Of a stretch of DNA of 64,000 nucleotides, positions 33,006 through 43,702 are shown piece after piece. Every line of letters begins with the position of its first letter. The stretch's first letter is position 1. A program made the translations under genes and the position numbers. The DNA comes from Desulfotomaculum sp. (GTDB lineage Bacteria; Bacillota; Desulfotomaculia; Desulfotomaculales; Desulfallaceae): positions 1 through 64,000 of the forward strand of contig JAENYQ010000008.1 in NCBI GenBank assembly GCA_016841675.1, written 5' to 3'. The notes under the pieces were generated by a model. That model worked only from the letters and a program-made list of their open reading frames with translations, did not search any database and was not told where the DNA came from.

Positions 33006-36000
33006 ATGCCGATTAAAGAGGGCATTAAAAAAGTATTGGTAGTCGGCTCGGGCCCCATCATCATCGGCCAGGCCGCGGAGTTTGACTACGCCGGCACCCA
33101 GGCCTGCCGGGCGTTGCGTGAGGAAGGCATGGAAGTAGTGCTGATTAACAGCAACCCGGCCACCATTATGACCGATGTCAACATGGCAGACCGAATTTAT
33201 ATTGAACCAATTACCCCGGATTTTGTCACCCGGGTCATTGAAAAAGAACGGCCCGACGGGTTCCTGCCTTCACTGGGCGGTCAAGTGGGCCTGAACATGG
33301 CTCTGCAGTTGGCCGAACTCGGTGTGCTGGACAAATATAATGTCAAGCTGCTGGGCACCCCGCTCGACGCGATCAAGCGGGCCGAGGACCGGGAGCAGTT
33401 TAAGAGTACCATGGAGCGGATTAATGAGCCGGTGCCCGAAAGTGCCGTTATCTCTACGATTGATGAAGCAGTTGAATTTGCCCGGCAAGTCGGGTTTCCG
33501 CTGGTGGTACGCCCGGCTTACACCCTGGGCGGTACCGGTGGCGGTATGGTTTACAACATCAATGAACTTATCGACACCTGCACCCGGGGCCTAAAGGCCA
33601 GCATTATTCACCAGGCGCTAATCGAGCGCAGCCTGGTGGGGTGGAAGGAAATCGAAATCGAGGTGATGCGGGACGGGGCCGACAACTGCATCACCATCTG
33701 CAGCATGGAGAACCTGGATCCCATGGGCATTCACACCGGGGACAGCATCGTGGTGGCCCCCACCCAGACCTTGAGCGACAAGGATTACCAGATGCTGCGC
33801 ACAGCCGCGCTTAAAATTATCCGGGCCCTGGGTGTGGAGGGCGGCTGCAACATTCAGTACGCCCTGGATCCCAACAGCTACCAGTATTATGTTATCGAAG
33901 TCAACCCGCGGGTGTCCCGTTCTTCAGCCCTGGCCTCCAAGGCCACCGGTTACCCCATCGCCAAGGTGGCCACGAAGATCGCTATCGGCCTAAACCTGGA
34001 CGAGATCAAAAATGAAGTGACAGGCAAAACATACGCCTGTTTCGAGCCGTCCATCGACTATGTGGTGATCAAGTTCCCCCGCTGGCCCTTTGACAAGTTT
34101 GCCCTGGCCGACCGGACCCTGGGTACCCAAATGAAGGCCACCGGCGAGGTGATGGCCATAGACCGTACCATTGAAGGGGCGCTTTTAAAAGCTATCCGCT
34201 CACTGGAAATCGGTGTCCCGGGCTTGCTATACCCCGGTATGGAAAATCTCATTGAGGAAGAAATTGAGCAAAAGCTAATCACGGCCAACGACGAACGTCT
34301 TTTTGTACTGGCCGAAGCACTGCGCCGGGGTATGCTGGAGGAACATATCTGCAACCTGACCAAAATGGACCGTTTCTTCATCCGCAAAATTAAAAACGTA
34401 GTGGATTTGGAACAACACCTACGCCAACAGGGGCCATCGGCCTTGACCCCGGAAACCCTGCGGCAGTGTAAGCAGATGGGCATGGCCGATGCCTATATTA
34501 GCCAGGTTACCGGACTAAAGACCGATGCAGTGCGGGCGCTGCGCCAGGCCAAAGGTGTGGAACCGGTCTATAAAATGGTGGACACCTGCGCCGCCGAATT
34601 CGAGGCCCAAACACCTTATTATTACTCGACCTACGATGAAGAGGACGAGGCGCCGCCTACGGACCGGCGCAAGGTGGCGGTGCTGGGCGGCGGGCCCATC
34701 CGCATCGGTCAAGGTATTGAGTTTGACTACTGCTCGGTGCATTCGGTTTGGGCGCTCAAAGAAATGGATTACGAGACCATTATCATCAACAATAACCCCG
34801 AGACTGTCAGCACCGACTTTGACACCGCCGATCGGCTGTACTTTGAGCCGCTGCTTCCCGGGGATGTGCTGAACATTTTAGAAAAGGAAAAACCAGAAGG
34901 CGTAATCGTGCAGTTCGGCGGCCAGACACCCATTAACTTGGCGGCTCACTTGGTCCGGGCCGGGATTAAAATTCTGGGTACCTCATTAAACGATATCGAC
35001 CGGGCCGAGGACCGCGAACGGTTTGACGAGCTTTTAGAGGAGTTGGATGTTCCCCGGCCGCCGGGTGGAACGGCCTTTTCGGTATCTGAAGCCGTGGAGG
35101 TAGCTACCCGCATCGGGTATCCCGTGCTGGTGCGACCCTCTTACGTGCTGGGCGGCCGGGCTATGGAAATTGTTTATAATGTGGAAGATTTGACAAACTA
35201 CATGCAAACTGCGGTAAAAGTTACACCGGAGCACCCGGTACTGGTGGACAAATACTTTCTGGGTGAGGAAATTGAAGTCGACGCCATCGCCGACGGTGAA
35301 ACGGTGCTTATACCCGGCATCATGAAACACGTGGAGCGGGCCGGGGTGCATTCCGGGGACAGCATCGCGGTTTATCCAGCCAACCACCTGGACCGCCACG
35401 CCCGGGAACAAATTGTGGATTACTCCTCCCGAATGGCCCTGGCCATGAATGTGCGGGGGATGATCAACATCCAGTACGTGCTGTACAACGGTCAGATTTA
35501 CGTACTGGAGGTAAATCCCAGGGCTAGTCGAACTGTGCCTTATATGAGTAAAATAACCGGTGTGCCCATGGTCAACCTGGCCACTAAGATTATCATGGGT
35601 CACAAACTAAAAGGTATGGGGTATCAAGGCGGGCTGTACCCGGAAACCAAACTGGTAGGCGTGAAGGCACCGGTGTTTAGCTTTGGCAAACTGCTGCAGG
35701 TGGATATTTCGCTAGGTCCGGAAATGAAATCCACCGGCGAGGTGCTGGGGGTTGACGCCAGCTATCCGGTGGCGCTGTATAAGGCTCTGTTGGCCTCGGG
35801 GGTGGAATTCCCGCGTCAGGGCAATATATTGTTCACCGTGGCCGACAAGGACAAAGAAGAAGCGCTGCCCATTGTAAAGGGTTTTTCCGGGCTGGGTTAT
35901 AATATCCTGGCCACTGCCGGAACGGCCCGTTATCTGGGTGAACACGGTGTACCGGTGCAGCGGGTGAACAAGGTGCGCGAAGGGACTCCCCATATAACCG

Positions 36001-36218
36001 ACTTGCTGAGACAGGGGGATATTCACCTGGTGGTGAATACTCTCACCAAGGGTAAGCAGCCCGAACGGGACGGTTTTGCCATCAGGCGGGCCACCGTGGA
36101 ACTGGCCGTGCCCTGTCTCACTTCTCTGGACACCGCCAGAGCTATTCTGGAGGTTCTAACAGACTTCCAGGAAGGATCCGATGTCGCGCTGGTGCCGTTG
36201 CAAGAGTACCTGAATTAG
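33006..36218 (+). CDS. carB: Carbamoyl-phosphate synthase large subunit
   Basis: A 1070-residue enzyme of normal length with two homologous ATP-grasp halves. The first half opens [20 protein letters not shown] and the second [20 protein letters not shown]; each has its RPSYVLGG or RPAYTLGG segment. The C-terminal MGS-like regulatory domain (from about 930) contains [14 protein letters not shown] and binds UMP or other effectors in the family. Together with CarA it supplies carbamoyl phosphate for pyrimidines and arginine. A terminator follows. Confidence 0.96.
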   Translation: MPIKEGIKKVLVVGSGPIIIGQAAEFDYAGTQACRALREEGMEVVLINSNPATIMTDVNMADRIYIEPITPDFVTRVIEKERPDGFLPSLGGQVGLNMALQLAELGVLDKYNVKLLGTPLDAIKRAEDREQFKSTMERINEPVPESAVISTIDEAVEFARQVGFPLVVRPAYTLGGTGGGMVYNINELIDTCTRGLKASIIHQALIERSLVGWKEIEIEVMRDGADNCITICSMENLDPMGIHTGDSIVVAPTQTLSDKDYQMLRTAALKIIRALGVEGGCNIQYALDPNSYQYYVIEVNPRVSRSSALASKATGYPIAKVATKIAIGLNLDEIKNEVTGKTYACFEPSIDYVVIKFPRWPFDKFALADRTLGTQMKATGEVMAIDRTIEGALLKAIRSLEIGVPGLLYPGMENLIEEEIEQKLITANDERLFVLAEALRRGMLEEHICNLTKMDRFFIRKIKNVVDLEQHLRQQGPSALTPETLRQCKQMGMADAYISQVTGLKTDAVRALRQAKGVEPVYKMVDTCAAEFEAQTPYYYSTYDEEDEAPPTDRRKVAVLGGGPIRIGQGIEFDYCSVHSVWALKEMDYETIIINNNPETVSTDFDTADRLYFEPLLPGDVLNILEKEKPEGVIVQFGGQTPINLAAHLVRAGIKILGTSLNDIDRAEDRERFDELLEELDVPRPPGGTAFSVSEAVEVATRIGYPVLVRPSYVLGGRAMEIVYNVEDLTNYMQTAVKVTPEHPVLVDKYFLGEEIEVDAIADGETVLIPGIMKHVERAGVHSGDSIAVYPANHLDRHAREQIVDYSSRMALAMNVRGMINIQYVLYNGQIYVLEVNPRASRTVPYMSKITGVPMVNLATKIIMGHKLKGMGYQGGLYPETKLVGVKAPVFSFGKLLQVDISLGPEMKSTGEVLGVDASYPVALYKALLASGVEFPRQGNILFTVADKDKEEALPIVKGFSGLGYNILATAGTARYLGEHGVPVQRVNKVREGTPHITDLLRQGDIHLVVNTLTKGKQPERDGFAIRRATVELAVPCLTSLDTARAILEVLTDFQEGSDVALVPLQEYLN

Positions 36219-36280
36219 ATAAACTCAACCTCTAAACAAGCTTTTTCAGGAGACAGGGATATTACTTTTGATAGATGAAA

Positions 36281-36320
36281 GCCCCGGACGGTTCATGACC
36301 GTCCGGGGTCTATTTAAACC
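36281..36320 (+). terminator. Terminator-like hairpin after carB
   Basis: CCCCGGACGGT and ACCGTCCGGGG pair over TCATG. The following tract is only TCTATTT, so termination may be incomplete and allow read-through to pyrK. Confidence 0.65.
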
Positions 36321-36560
36321 GGACGCCTGGCCCGGGTTTTTTAAAATTTAAGGTTTGATGAAAAAAATTAAGATTGTGGATTGTCATGCTTAAAAGGTTC
36401 TTCATTGCGCTTCGTTACATTCAAAATAGCTAGTTTCATCAACCCTTGTTCCTTGATTGTTCCTTACAGGGGCGAGAGTTTAGGTTTTAAAAAAAAGCAA
36501 TAAAAAAGCGCTCTCCGGTTTAATGTATGCCGGCTTTGCGCGTTGGTGACTGTTCTTTAA

Positions 36561-36696
36561 CATGATTATTTCCTTTACTCAGTAATCCCCGTTGGGGAGA
36601 GCTGTCATCCTGAGCGTTAGCGAAGGATCTAGATTCTTCACTTCGTTCAGAATGACACGACGCTATACCATTTACTGAGTTAACGGTATAACCATA
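36561..36696. mobile_element. MITE-like element, short inverted copy
   Basis: Begins CATGATTATTTCCTTTACTC and ends GAGTTAACGGTATAACCAT, the same termini as the 225-bp copies but in the opposite orientation. About 90 bases of the interior are missing; the GTCATCCTGAGCG hairpin core remains. Confidence 0.7.
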
Positions 36697-36865
36697 TTCT
36701 TTAATACTTCCCTATAATAAGTACTTATCCTTCAATGTTGCTACGCAGCGGCATAGTCTTCTACCCTTGAAAGTATATTTTCTTAGGTATTCTGACTACT
36801 GACTACTAAATTCTGACTACTGAATTCTGACTACTGAATTTTTGAAATCGGAGGTTTGAGTTAAA
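36697..36865. repeat. Heptamer repeats upstream of pyrK
   Basis: TGACTAC occurs at 36792, 36799, 36813 and 36827, mixed with TGAATTC. These are the inverse of the GTCAGTA units at 31563. Upstream, GCTACGCAGCGGCATAGTCT (36738-36757) matches modules near 13960 and 14245. The pyrK ribosome site GGAGG ends the gap. The gap from 36219 holds otherwise the carB terminator and the MITE. Confidence 0.7.
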
Positions 36866-37708
36866 ATGTCACAATTAGTACAGGTTGAAATAGCAGGAAA
36901 TTCAAGCCCGGCTCCTAATATATATGTGTTGGAACTATTTGCTCCAACCCTGGCGGAAATTGCACAGCCGGGTCAATTCTTACATATACGCTGCGCCCAA
37001 GGCATCGACCCGCTGTTGCGCCGTCCCATAAGCATTCATGCCGTGAACCGTGAAACCGGGCTGGTGCGGATTATGTTCCAGGTAGTGGGTCGGGGTACTG
37101 AGATGCTAGCCCGTAGGCAAGATGGTCTACTGGACGTTTTGGGCCCCCTGGGCCGTGGGTTTACCTGGGGTCAGGACCGGCAAAGCCGCACAAACCCAAT
37201 TCCTGCGCCGGTTGATGGTAGTACCACCAACCAGGGCAATATTATCCTTGTAGGCGGCGGTATCGGCGCGGCGCCACTTTTCTTCCTGCTGCAGGAACTG
37301 GCGGCAACCCAAGCGGCTCCGCGAGTGAAGGTGCTGCTGGGGGCCAGGAGTGCCGACCAGCTCTTAACTGTGGAACTGGCTGCGGCGCTGGGTTTTAAAG
37401 TGCAAATTGCCACTGACGACGGCTCGGCCGGGTTTCACGGACTGGTTACCGATTTGCTGGCGGAAGAACTGCGGCAAAAAACGGAATATGTTTATGCTTG
37501 CGGACCGACACCCATGCTTAAAGCTGTCTGTACGTTGCTTAGTCAGGCTAAGGTGCCGGGAGAAGTTTCATTAGAAGAAAGAATGGCTTGCGGGGTGGGC
37601 GCCTGTCTATCTTGTGTCTGCCGGGTGCGGGAACCCGGTGGGGAGGAAAACCATCAGCGGGCCTGCGTGGACGGCCCTGTATTCAGTGCGGCGGAGGTGG
37701 TCTGGTAA
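36866..37708 (+). CDS. pyrK: Dihydroorotate dehydrogenase electron-transfer subunit
   Basis: A 280-residue FAD and [2Fe-2S] protein that passes electrons from PyrD to NAD. The FAD domain has [11 protein letters not shown], the NAD domain [13 protein letters not shown], and the cluster cysteines are in [12 protein letters not shown] plus a later Cys in RACVDG. An internal stretch near residues 100-125 ([20 protein letters not shown]) looks like an insertion relative to the usual sequence. ATG 36866 follows CGGAGG. PyrD starts two bases downstream, so the two form type 1B dihydroorotate dehydrogenase. Confidence 0.94.
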   Translation: MSQLVQVEIAGNSSPAPNIYVLELFAPTLAEIAQPGQFLHIRCAQGIDPLLRRPISIHAVNRETGLVRIMFQVVGRGTEMLARRQDGLLDVLGPLGRGFTWGQDRQSRTNPIPAPVDGSTTNQGNIILVGGGIGAAPLFFLLQELAATQAAPRVKVLLGARSADQLLTVELAAALGFKVQIATDDGSAGFHGLVTDLLAEELRQKTEYVYACGPTPMLKAVCTLLSQAKVPGEVSLEERMACGVGACLSCVCRVREPGGEENHQRACVDGPVFSAAEVVW

Positions 37709-37710
37709 TA

Positions 37711-38619
37711 ATGAACACCACAGTAAACCTGGGCGGTATCATCATGAAGAATCCGGTCACCACGGCCTCGGGTACCTTCGGGTTCGGGTTTGAGTACCAA
37801 CCCTATGTGAACCTGCAACGGCTGGGGGCCATAACTGTAAAAGGCACTACTCCGGCGCCCCGGGCGGGCAATTCCACTCCACGGATCGCCGAAACGCCCG
37901 CAGGCATGCTTAACGCCATTGGGCTGCAAAACCCGGGTGTGGACCGGGTGGCACAAGAAATTATGCCCCGACTGGCGGAACTGGGTGTGCCGGTTATTGT
38001 TAATATTGCCGGAGACACTGTGGAAGATTACGCCCTGGTGGCCCGCAAACTGGACGGGGTAGTTGGAGTAGCCGGCTTGGAAATTAATATTTCCTGCCCC
38101 AATGTAAAGAAGGGGGGCATCCAGTTTGGCAGCGATCCCCGCTCAGCGGCCGAGGTAACCAGGGCTGTAAAAGCCGCTGCAGGGTTGCCGGTAATTGTAA
38201 AACTTTCACCTAATGTTGCCGACATGGCGGCCATGGCTGAGGCAGTGGCTGAAGCCGGGGCGGATGCTTTATCGATGATCAACACTTTGGTGGGCATGGT
38301 CATTGATGTAGACCGGAGAAAACCACTTTTAGCCAACCTAACCGGGGGATTAAGCGGTCCGGCGATCAGGCCGGTGGCGGTACGGGCGGTATGGCAGGTC
38401 TATAAGGCGGTAAAACTGCCTATTTTGGGCATGGGAGGCATTATGAACGCCAGGGATGCTCTGGAGTTTATCCTGGCCGGGGCTACTGCAGTAGCCGTGG
38501 GTACAGCCAATTTTGTTAACCCACGGACCACCATTGAAATTATTGAAGGTATTGAGAACTACATGCGGCAAAACGGGTTTGATAATATAAATCAGCTGGT
38601 AGGCTTGGCCCATAAATGA
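37711..38619 (+). CDS. pyrD: Dihydroorotate dehydrogenase, type 1B catalytic subunit
   Basis: A 302-residue FMN TIM-barrel enzyme that oxidises dihydroorotate to orotate. Marks are [13 protein letters not shown], the catalytic cysteine region [10 protein letters not shown], and [20 protein letters not shown] for the phosphate site. ATG 37711 is chosen (GGAGGTGG 10-17 bases upstream); a longer frame reaching into pyrK is a shadow. With PyrK it uses NAD as acceptor. It is the last gene of the cluster; pyrE is not seen and pyrF lies 7 kb away. Confidence 0.95.
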   Translation: MNTTVNLGGIIMKNPVTTASGTFGFGFEYQPYVNLQRLGAITVKGTTPAPRAGNSTPRIAETPAGMLNAIGLQNPGVDRVAQEIMPRLAELGVPVIVNIAGDTVEDYALVARKLDGVVGVAGLEINISCPNVKKGGIQFGSDPRSAAEVTRAVKAAAGLPVIVKLSPNVADMAAMAEAVAEAGADALSMINTLVGMVIDVDRRKPLLANLTGGLSGPAIRPVAVRAVWQVYKAVKLPILGMGGIMNARDALEFILAGATAVAVGTANFVNPRTTIEIIEGIENYMRQNGFDNINQLVGLAHK

Positions 38620-38697
38620 ACTTAAAATACTACTTTAAACTTTTGCCCGTATGGATTAAAATTTAGCATAGAATAAATTAACATAGGGAAAAGGTAA

Positions 38698-39606
38698 TTG
38701 TCCTTGTCCAAGCAATATTATACTGGTGTAAGCCTGGTTTTTATATCGGCCATCGGTTTTGGCCTGCTTCCTATTTTCGCCCTTTATGCATACCAGGGAG
38801 GGGTTAATGTAACCACCCTTCTTTTACTGCGTTTTTCTTTGGCTGCGGTTTGTTACTTTGTACTGGTACTAATTAATAAAGTGAATATCAAATTGGATAA
38901 GAACCTGTTGGTACTGTTATTCGTCATGGGCAGTATTTTTTATATGCTGCAGTCTAATTTTTATCTTGCTGCGGTGCAATATATCCCAGCTTCTGTGGCG
39001 GTGTTGATTTTTTACACGCATCCCATTTTTGTAGCAGTACTATCTTTAATATTTTATAAAGAATCGTTGACCAGTAATATTTTAATTTCTATTTTGATAT
39101 CGATAATCGGGTTAACTATGGTTTTGGGCAGCGACTTCGGTGGATTAAGTGCCAGGGGTTTGATGCTGGCAGGCGGTGCCGCGCTGGTTTATTCTTGTTA
39201 TATTGTTTTGGGTCAGCGGGTGTTAAAACAACTGCCGGTTATGGTTGCCAGCTTAATGGTGACTATGTTTGCATCGTTTTCCCTGCTTGCAATTGGCATT
39301 GCAACAAATTCTTTGAACTTTAATATGCAGCCCATGGCCTGGATGGCTTTAGCGGGGATGGTGGCATTTTCAACAGTATTGTCCGTTTTTACATTTTTTA
39401 GAGGTATTTCATTAATTGGCTCCACTAAAGCATCAATTTTAAGTATGGTAGAACCGCTGACCACCATTGGTTTTTCGGCGTTGCTTTTTGGTGAACGAAT
39501 GAGCTGGCTGCAATTGGCAGGCGGCCTGGCTGTTTTGGCCGGTTCACTGCTGGTCATTACAGCAGGAAAACCTGTAGCCGGTGTCTCCGAAAAAAGTCTT
39601 GACTAG
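38698..39606 (+). CDS. EamA/DMT-family transporter
   Basis: A 302-residue protein with ten predicted membrane helices in two repeated EamA halves; the second half carries TKASILSMVEPLTTIGFSALLFGE, the typical signature region. It probably exports metabolites or amino acids. TTG 38698 or TTG 38704 could be the start; GGGAAAAGG precedes both. It is separate from the pyr cluster by 78 bases. Substrate unknown. Confidence 0.88.
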   Translation: MSLSKQYYTGVSLVFISAIGFGLLPIFALYAYQGGVNVTTLLLLRFSLAAVCYFVLVLINKVNIKLDKNLLVLLFVMGSIFYMLQSNFYLAAVQYIPASVAVLIFYTHPIFVAVLSLIFYKESLTSNILISILISIIGLTMVLGSDFGGLSARGLMLAGGAALVYSCYIVLGQRVLKQLPVMVASLMVTMFASFSLLAIGIATNSLNFNMQPMAWMALAGMVAFSTVLSVFTFFRGISLIGSTKASILSMVEPLTTIGFSALLFGERMSWLQLAGGLAVLAGSLLVITAGKPVAGVSEKSLD

Positions 39607-39640
39607 GGGTTTTGTGTAATATCATCAACCCCCTGCGTTG

Positions 39641-40999
39641 CTACACCAGGTAAGCAATGAAAAACGTGGCTACGCCGAAGTAGACCATCAGGGAAAAAAT
39701 ATCGTTTAGGGTTGTAATTAAAGGCCCCGAAGCTACAGCGGGGTCGATTTTCATTTTATATACTATAAGCGGTATAACGGTACCCGCCAGGGTGCCTATC
39801 ACCAGGGTTATTAGAAGTGAACTACCCACCACCAGGCCAAGTATGGGGTTACCCAGCCAGACGTAAGCAATAATGGTTATTAATATGCCGCAGGTGGTGC
39901 CGATAATTAAACCTACCCCCAGTTCCCTCATTACCAGACGCAGGGCAATGTTTTTATCTATGTCGCGGGAAACAAGACCTCTAACCACCACCGCCAGCGA
40001 CTGCGTTCCGGTGTTCCCGGTCATACCGGCGATCATGGGCATAAAGAAAGCCAGGGCCACCACTTGTTGCAGCGTGTCCTCAAATACACTGATAATACTG
40101 CCTGATATAAGTCCGATAAATAATAACAAAACCAGCCACGGCAAACGGCGGTAAGCAGCTTCCCAGGCTCGGGTATCAAAATCGATCGAATTGCCTGTCG
40201 CAGACAATTTTCCTATATCCTCGTTGGCTTCCTTAATAATTACATCCAAAACATCGTCTACGGTAACAATTCCTACCAGTACGTTGTTTTCTTCCACTAC
40301 CGGCACAGCTAAAAAGTCATAACGCTCGATAATCCGGGCTACGTCTTCCTGGTCTGTATCCACCGGAACCGAGATTACCCGGGTAAACATGATGTCGCTG
40401 ATTTTTTCGTCGGCACCGGCTAGGAGCAAGTCCCGGTAGGATACCACGCCCACCAGTCTTTTATCAGTATCAATAACGTACAGGTAGTTTATAGTTTCTG
40501 CTATTTCCGCAAAAGACTTAAGCTTATTTACTGTTTCACCCACGGTATAATCAAGCGGTATCCAAACGTAGCGGTTAGTCATCAACCGCCCCGCTGTTTC
40601 CGGGGGGTGCTCCAGAATATCCTTTACTATTCTGGATTCTTCTTTTTTCATCACGGATAGAAATGTTTCCGTTTCCTGTTTAGAAAGCCCGCCCAGCAAC
40701 GTGGCCAGGTCGTCATTGTCCATCAAGTCCATGATGCGGCTTGCTTTTTCAAGGCCTAGTTTATTCAAAACTTCTAACTGCTGGTCCTTATCGAGTTCTT
40801 GGATTAAGTCTGCCAACTGTTCAGCATGCACCAGCATTAAAAAACGCGCCTGGTGCTTCTCGGGCAGGTTTAAGTAAAACCGGGCCAGGTCGTAAGGCTG
40901 CAATTCATCCATCAGGGCATTGAAACCTTTTAAGTTAAGATCTTTTACATGCTTAATAATCTCCAGAATAATTTGGTCTTCCGATGTTTTGGTAACCAT
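39641..40999 (-). CDS. mgtE: Magnesium transporter MgtE
   Basis: A 452-residue channel. Residues 1-125 are the helical MgtE N domain, about 130-255 hold two CBS domains (VGVVSYRDLLLAG, VGIVTVDDVLDVI) that sense cytosolic magnesium, and about 285-452 contain five membrane helices with PMIAGMTGNTGTQSLAVVVR, the pore signature. ATG 40999 follows GGAGGGCTCAT; the longer frame to 41107 has no site. I looked for an M-box riboswitch upstream and found none. Confidence 0.94.
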   Translation of the reverse strand: MVTKTSEDQIILEIIKHVKDLNLKGFNALMDELQPYDLARFYLNLPEKHQARFLMLVHAEQLADLIQELDKDQQLEVLNKLGLEKASRIMDLMDNDDLATLLGGLSKQETETFLSVMKKEESRIVKDILEHPPETAGRLMTNRYVWIPLDYTVGETVNKLKSFAEIAETINYLYVIDTDKRLVGVVSYRDLLLAGADEKISDIMFTRVISVPVDTDQEDVARIIERYDFLAVPVVEENNVLVGIVTVDDVLDVIIKEANEDIGKLSATGNSIDFDTRAWEAAYRRLPWLVLLLFIGLISGSIISVFEDTLQQVVALAFFMPMIAGMTGNTGTQSLAVVVRGLVSRDIDKNIALRLVMRELGVGLIIGTTCGILITIIAYVWLGNPILGLVVGSSLLITLVIGTLAGTVIPLIVYKMKIDPAVASGPLITTLNDIFSLMVYFGVATFFIAYLV

Positions 41000-41278
41000 A
41001 TGAGCCCTCCAAAAAGTGCCCGTCCACATTAGGTGTGATTTATTTATATTTATTATCCTAGTATTTACGGGCCCGGGTAGCAAATATAAAAACAACTCTG
41101 TAAACAAATTAATTTAATTAACTGGTTAACAGTAATATAGCGACAGCGATAGCACGTAACCCAAAACAAATAAAGTGCTGTTAGCCAAGGTTACGATGCT
41201 CATTTTGAAAGCGTAACGCATAATCCGGTTATTTAAATGACACAGACTTAGATTTCAGTCTCCTGTCAGATCTATATA

Positions 41279-41461
41279 CTAATGATTTTTATCTTGGTTA
41301 ACCTTGGTGTCAATGTGGTACATTTCCTGTAGATCCGCTGCGTTGACGTCCCGGAGTTCCCCGGAGTTGATAGTCCTAATTTTTTCTGCTTTAGTTCTGC
41401 GGAAATGTTCACTGTTTATGGTGTCCGCCCTTTGGTTTTGGTTCGAATCGGTATCGGTCAT
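41279..41461 (-). CDS. Small hydrophilic hypothetical protein
   Basis: A 60-residue charged protein beginning MTDTDSNQNQRADTINSEHF. ACGGAGGAGTTCTTA before the ATG is an excellent ribosome site, the main support for it. It is rich in Asn, Asp, Lys and Arg with no cysteine or hydrophobic stretch. Family not recognised. Confidence 0.6.
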   Translation of the reverse strand: MTDTDSNQNQRADTINSEHFRRTKAEKIRTINSGELRDVNAADLQEMYHIDTKVNQDKNH

Positions 41462-41738
41462 TAAGAACTCCTCCGTATAGCTATAGTTTTGTTAATTATA
41501 TTTTGACCTATGCTTTATCTTTATATGTGCGGTGCTGCGGTTCCTTCTTTTGGGGATTGTTGTTCTGGTTACCGTTTTTTACTTCAAAATTTCTCGAGTT
41601 GAATAAAATAAAATTAAAAGTAGTGACAAAAAGTACTATCCGTCAGCCCGTTTTTGTTGTAAAATAAATGTAAAATTAATCACAAAGTCCATAACTCTTG
41701 TGACAAAGCTCTATTTGCCAAAGAAAAATAAAAAGAAA

Positions 41739-41963
41739 CATGGTTATACCGTTAACTCAGTAAATGGTACAGCGTCGTGTCATTGCTATGAATGCAAGAA
41801 CTTAAGAACCTTTTAAGCCTGTCATTCTGAGCGCAGCGAAGAATCTTAAAACCAGATCCTTCGCTAACGCTCTTAGATGACAGCTCTCCCCCGCGGTGCG
41901 CAATTGTTTATTAAAAATGTATATCTCATCAATGGGGATTACTGAGTAAAGGGAATAATCATG
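41739..41963. mobile_element. 225-bp MITE-like element, copy B
   Basis: Nearly identical to copy A at 17141-17365 in the same orientation and of exactly the same length, including both imperfect terminal inverted repeats and the hairpin core. It begins CATGGTTATACCGTTAACTC. Confidence 0.8.
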
Positions 41964-42023
41964 TTGTTTATTAAAAATGTTAATCTTATCAATGGGGATT
42001 ATTTAGTAAAGGGAATCATCATG
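41964..42023 (+). repeat. Tandem duplication of the MITE right end
   Basis: The last 59 bases of the element (from TTGTTTATTAAAAATG to the CATG end) are repeated once, with several substitutions (for example ATTTAGTAAAGGGAATCATC). It may mark a second, nested or recombined insertion. Confidence 0.75.
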
Positions 42024-42174
42024 AAAAGAATTTTAAAGGTCAACTTTTGTATTTGTAACTAATATGGGAGGGAAAGAGAGTTATAAGACAATCTGTATGC
42101 TTTTTAGTGTGCCAACCATAGTGAAATATCGCACAAGTTTATGGGTCTAGTTTTAATTAAAAGGAGGTTGACGC

Positions 42175-42720
42175 ATGGATAAATACATTATATCGGTTAA
42201 CTCGTTAGAGGATGTTTTGCCAGAATATCGCGATACTCCAATTGAGCTTCTGTTAAAATATCATAATCTGGAGTATCCTCACGATACCTATAGACATGCC
42301 GAGCTTTTAATTGGTATGTGCATGGATTACCGCAAGCATCTGAACATACCCAATAATTTTGCCTATATCTTGCGTACCGGTGGCGGGAATCTTCGCTACA
42401 GCGAATTTAAAGTATCATACGCCATCGCTATTGGCGGTATTACAGCGATTGCGCTGATTGGACATGACAATTGCGGTATGGTTAACCTAATGTCCAAAAA
42501 AGAAAAGTTTGTCCAGGGCATGGTTGAAAAAGCGGGCTGGGATAAAAACATGGCCGAGGATCATTTTACACATTTTGTTCCCATGTTTGAAATTGGTAAC
42601 GAACTAGATTTTGTTTTGAGCGAGGCCAAAAGAATTCGTAACCGGTACCCCAAAATACTTGTTGCCCCAATGTTTTACAGCATGAGTGACAAGACCCTGT
42701 CCCTTTTAAAAGAAAGCTAA
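42175..42720 (+). CDS. Beta-carbonic anhydrase-like protein
   Basis: A 181-residue protein with the beta-carbonic anhydrase zinc signature: CMDYR (CxDxR) and GHDNCGM (HxxC), 49 residues apart in the expected order. The usual hydrophobic VLGHTDCGG-type surroundings are varied (ALIGHDNCGM). Beta enzymes interconvert CO2 and bicarbonate; related proteins of this clade often have no measured activity. ATG 42175 is behind AAAGGAGGTTG. Its neighbours are a MITE upstream and larB downstream. I am confident of the fold, less of the activity. Confidence 0.75.
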   Translation: MDKYIISVNSLEDVLPEYRDTPIELLLKYHNLEYPHDTYRHAELLIGMCMDYRKHLNIPNNFAYILRTGGGNLRYSEFKVSYAIAIGGITAIALIGHDNCGMVNLMSKKEKFVQGMVEKAGWDKNMAEDHFTHFVPMFEIGNELDFVLSEAKRIRNRYPKILVAPMFYSMSDKTLSLLKES

Positions 42721-42937
42721 ATGTTATCTTTCAACTCGTTTATTAGGTTAATATTAATTCTTTCCCAAATAAAAACACCTTCTGTTAAACACCAACAGAG
42801 GGTGTTTTGGTTTTGATGAACTACAGTGGACTTTGGAAGAAACCGGTGCAGGACGTAGACTTGCTGGTGGAGAAATTAACACCAATACCGTGAATGTCAA
42901 TAACCGGATGCGCGATGTTAATAAGGGAGATCCGTTA

Positions 42938-43702
42938 ATGACCAAAGACGAGCTTCGTCATCTGCTGGAGGCAGTAAAAAACAACAACCTGGACGTGGAT
43001 ACCGCACTGGGCAGGTTAAAAAACCTGCCCTACGAAGACCTCGGTTTTGCTAAAGTCGATCATCACAGGGCTATACGCAAAGGTTTCCCCGAGGTTATTT
43101 TCTGCCAAGGCAAGACTGTTGAACAGATAGTTGCAATATACAAAAGGCTATGCGGGAATAATCGAGTTATTTTAGGCACCCGGGCTGGCCACGATGTTTT
43201 CGAGGCGGTTAAGAGTGTTTTTCCAGGTGCTGAGTATTCCCACCTGGCCCGCACTATTGTAGTCCGACAGGGGCATGTGACCCCTGCCAAGGGCAATGTG
43301 CTGATCATGAGCGCCGGTACCGCTGACCTGCCTGTAGCCGAGGAAGCTGCTGTAACAGCCGAAGTCATGGGCAACAACGTGCAGAGGTGTTATGACGTTG
43401 GAGTGGCCGGCATACACCGGCTGTTTGATAAACTCGATTTGCTCAGCTGGGCCCAGGTTTTAATAGTTGTGGCCGGCATGGAAGGTGCATTGGCCAGTGT
43501 AGTTGGCGGCCTGGTGGAACAGCCTGTCATAGCCGTACCCACCAGCGTGGGTTACGGTGCCAGCTTTAACGGGTTGGCGGCGCTGCTTGGCATGTTGAAC
43601 AGTTGTGCTTCAGGCGTGGGTGTGGTAAACATAGACAACGGGTTTGGAGCTGCGGCTCTGGCCAATGCCATAACCCAAACGATTATGGAGGCCAGACAAT
43701 GA
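42938..43702 (+). CDS. larB: Nickel-pincer cofactor biosynthesis protein LarB
   Basis: A 254-residue carboxylase/hydrolase of the PurE-like family that carboxylates nicotinic acid adenine dinucleotide to start the nickel-pincer cofactor of lactate racemase and relatives. The N-terminal part has DLGFAKVDHHRAIRKGFPE; the AIR-carboxylase-like domain has IMSAGTADLPVAEEA and VPTSVGYGASFNGLAALL. ATG 42938 follows AAGGGAGA. It overlaps larC by four bases. LarA is not in the window. Confidence 0.92.
   Translation: MTKDELRHLLEAVKNNNLDVDTALGRLKNLPYEDLGFAKVDHHRAIRKGFPEVIFCQGKTVEQIVAIYKRLCGNNRVILGTRAGHDVFEAVKSVFPGAEYSHLARTIVVRQGHVTPAKGNVLIMSAGTADLPVAEEAAVTAEVMGNNVQRCYDVGVAGIHRLFDKLDLLSWAQVLIVVAGMEGALASVVGGLVEQPVIAVPTSVGYGASFNGLAALLGMLNSCASGVGVVNIDNGFGAAALANAITQTIMEARQ

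Noticed and set aside
41000-41278. Possible M-box riboswitch before mgtE
   Set aside because: The minus-strand leader lacks the conserved M-box blocks and no terminator/antiterminator pair was found.
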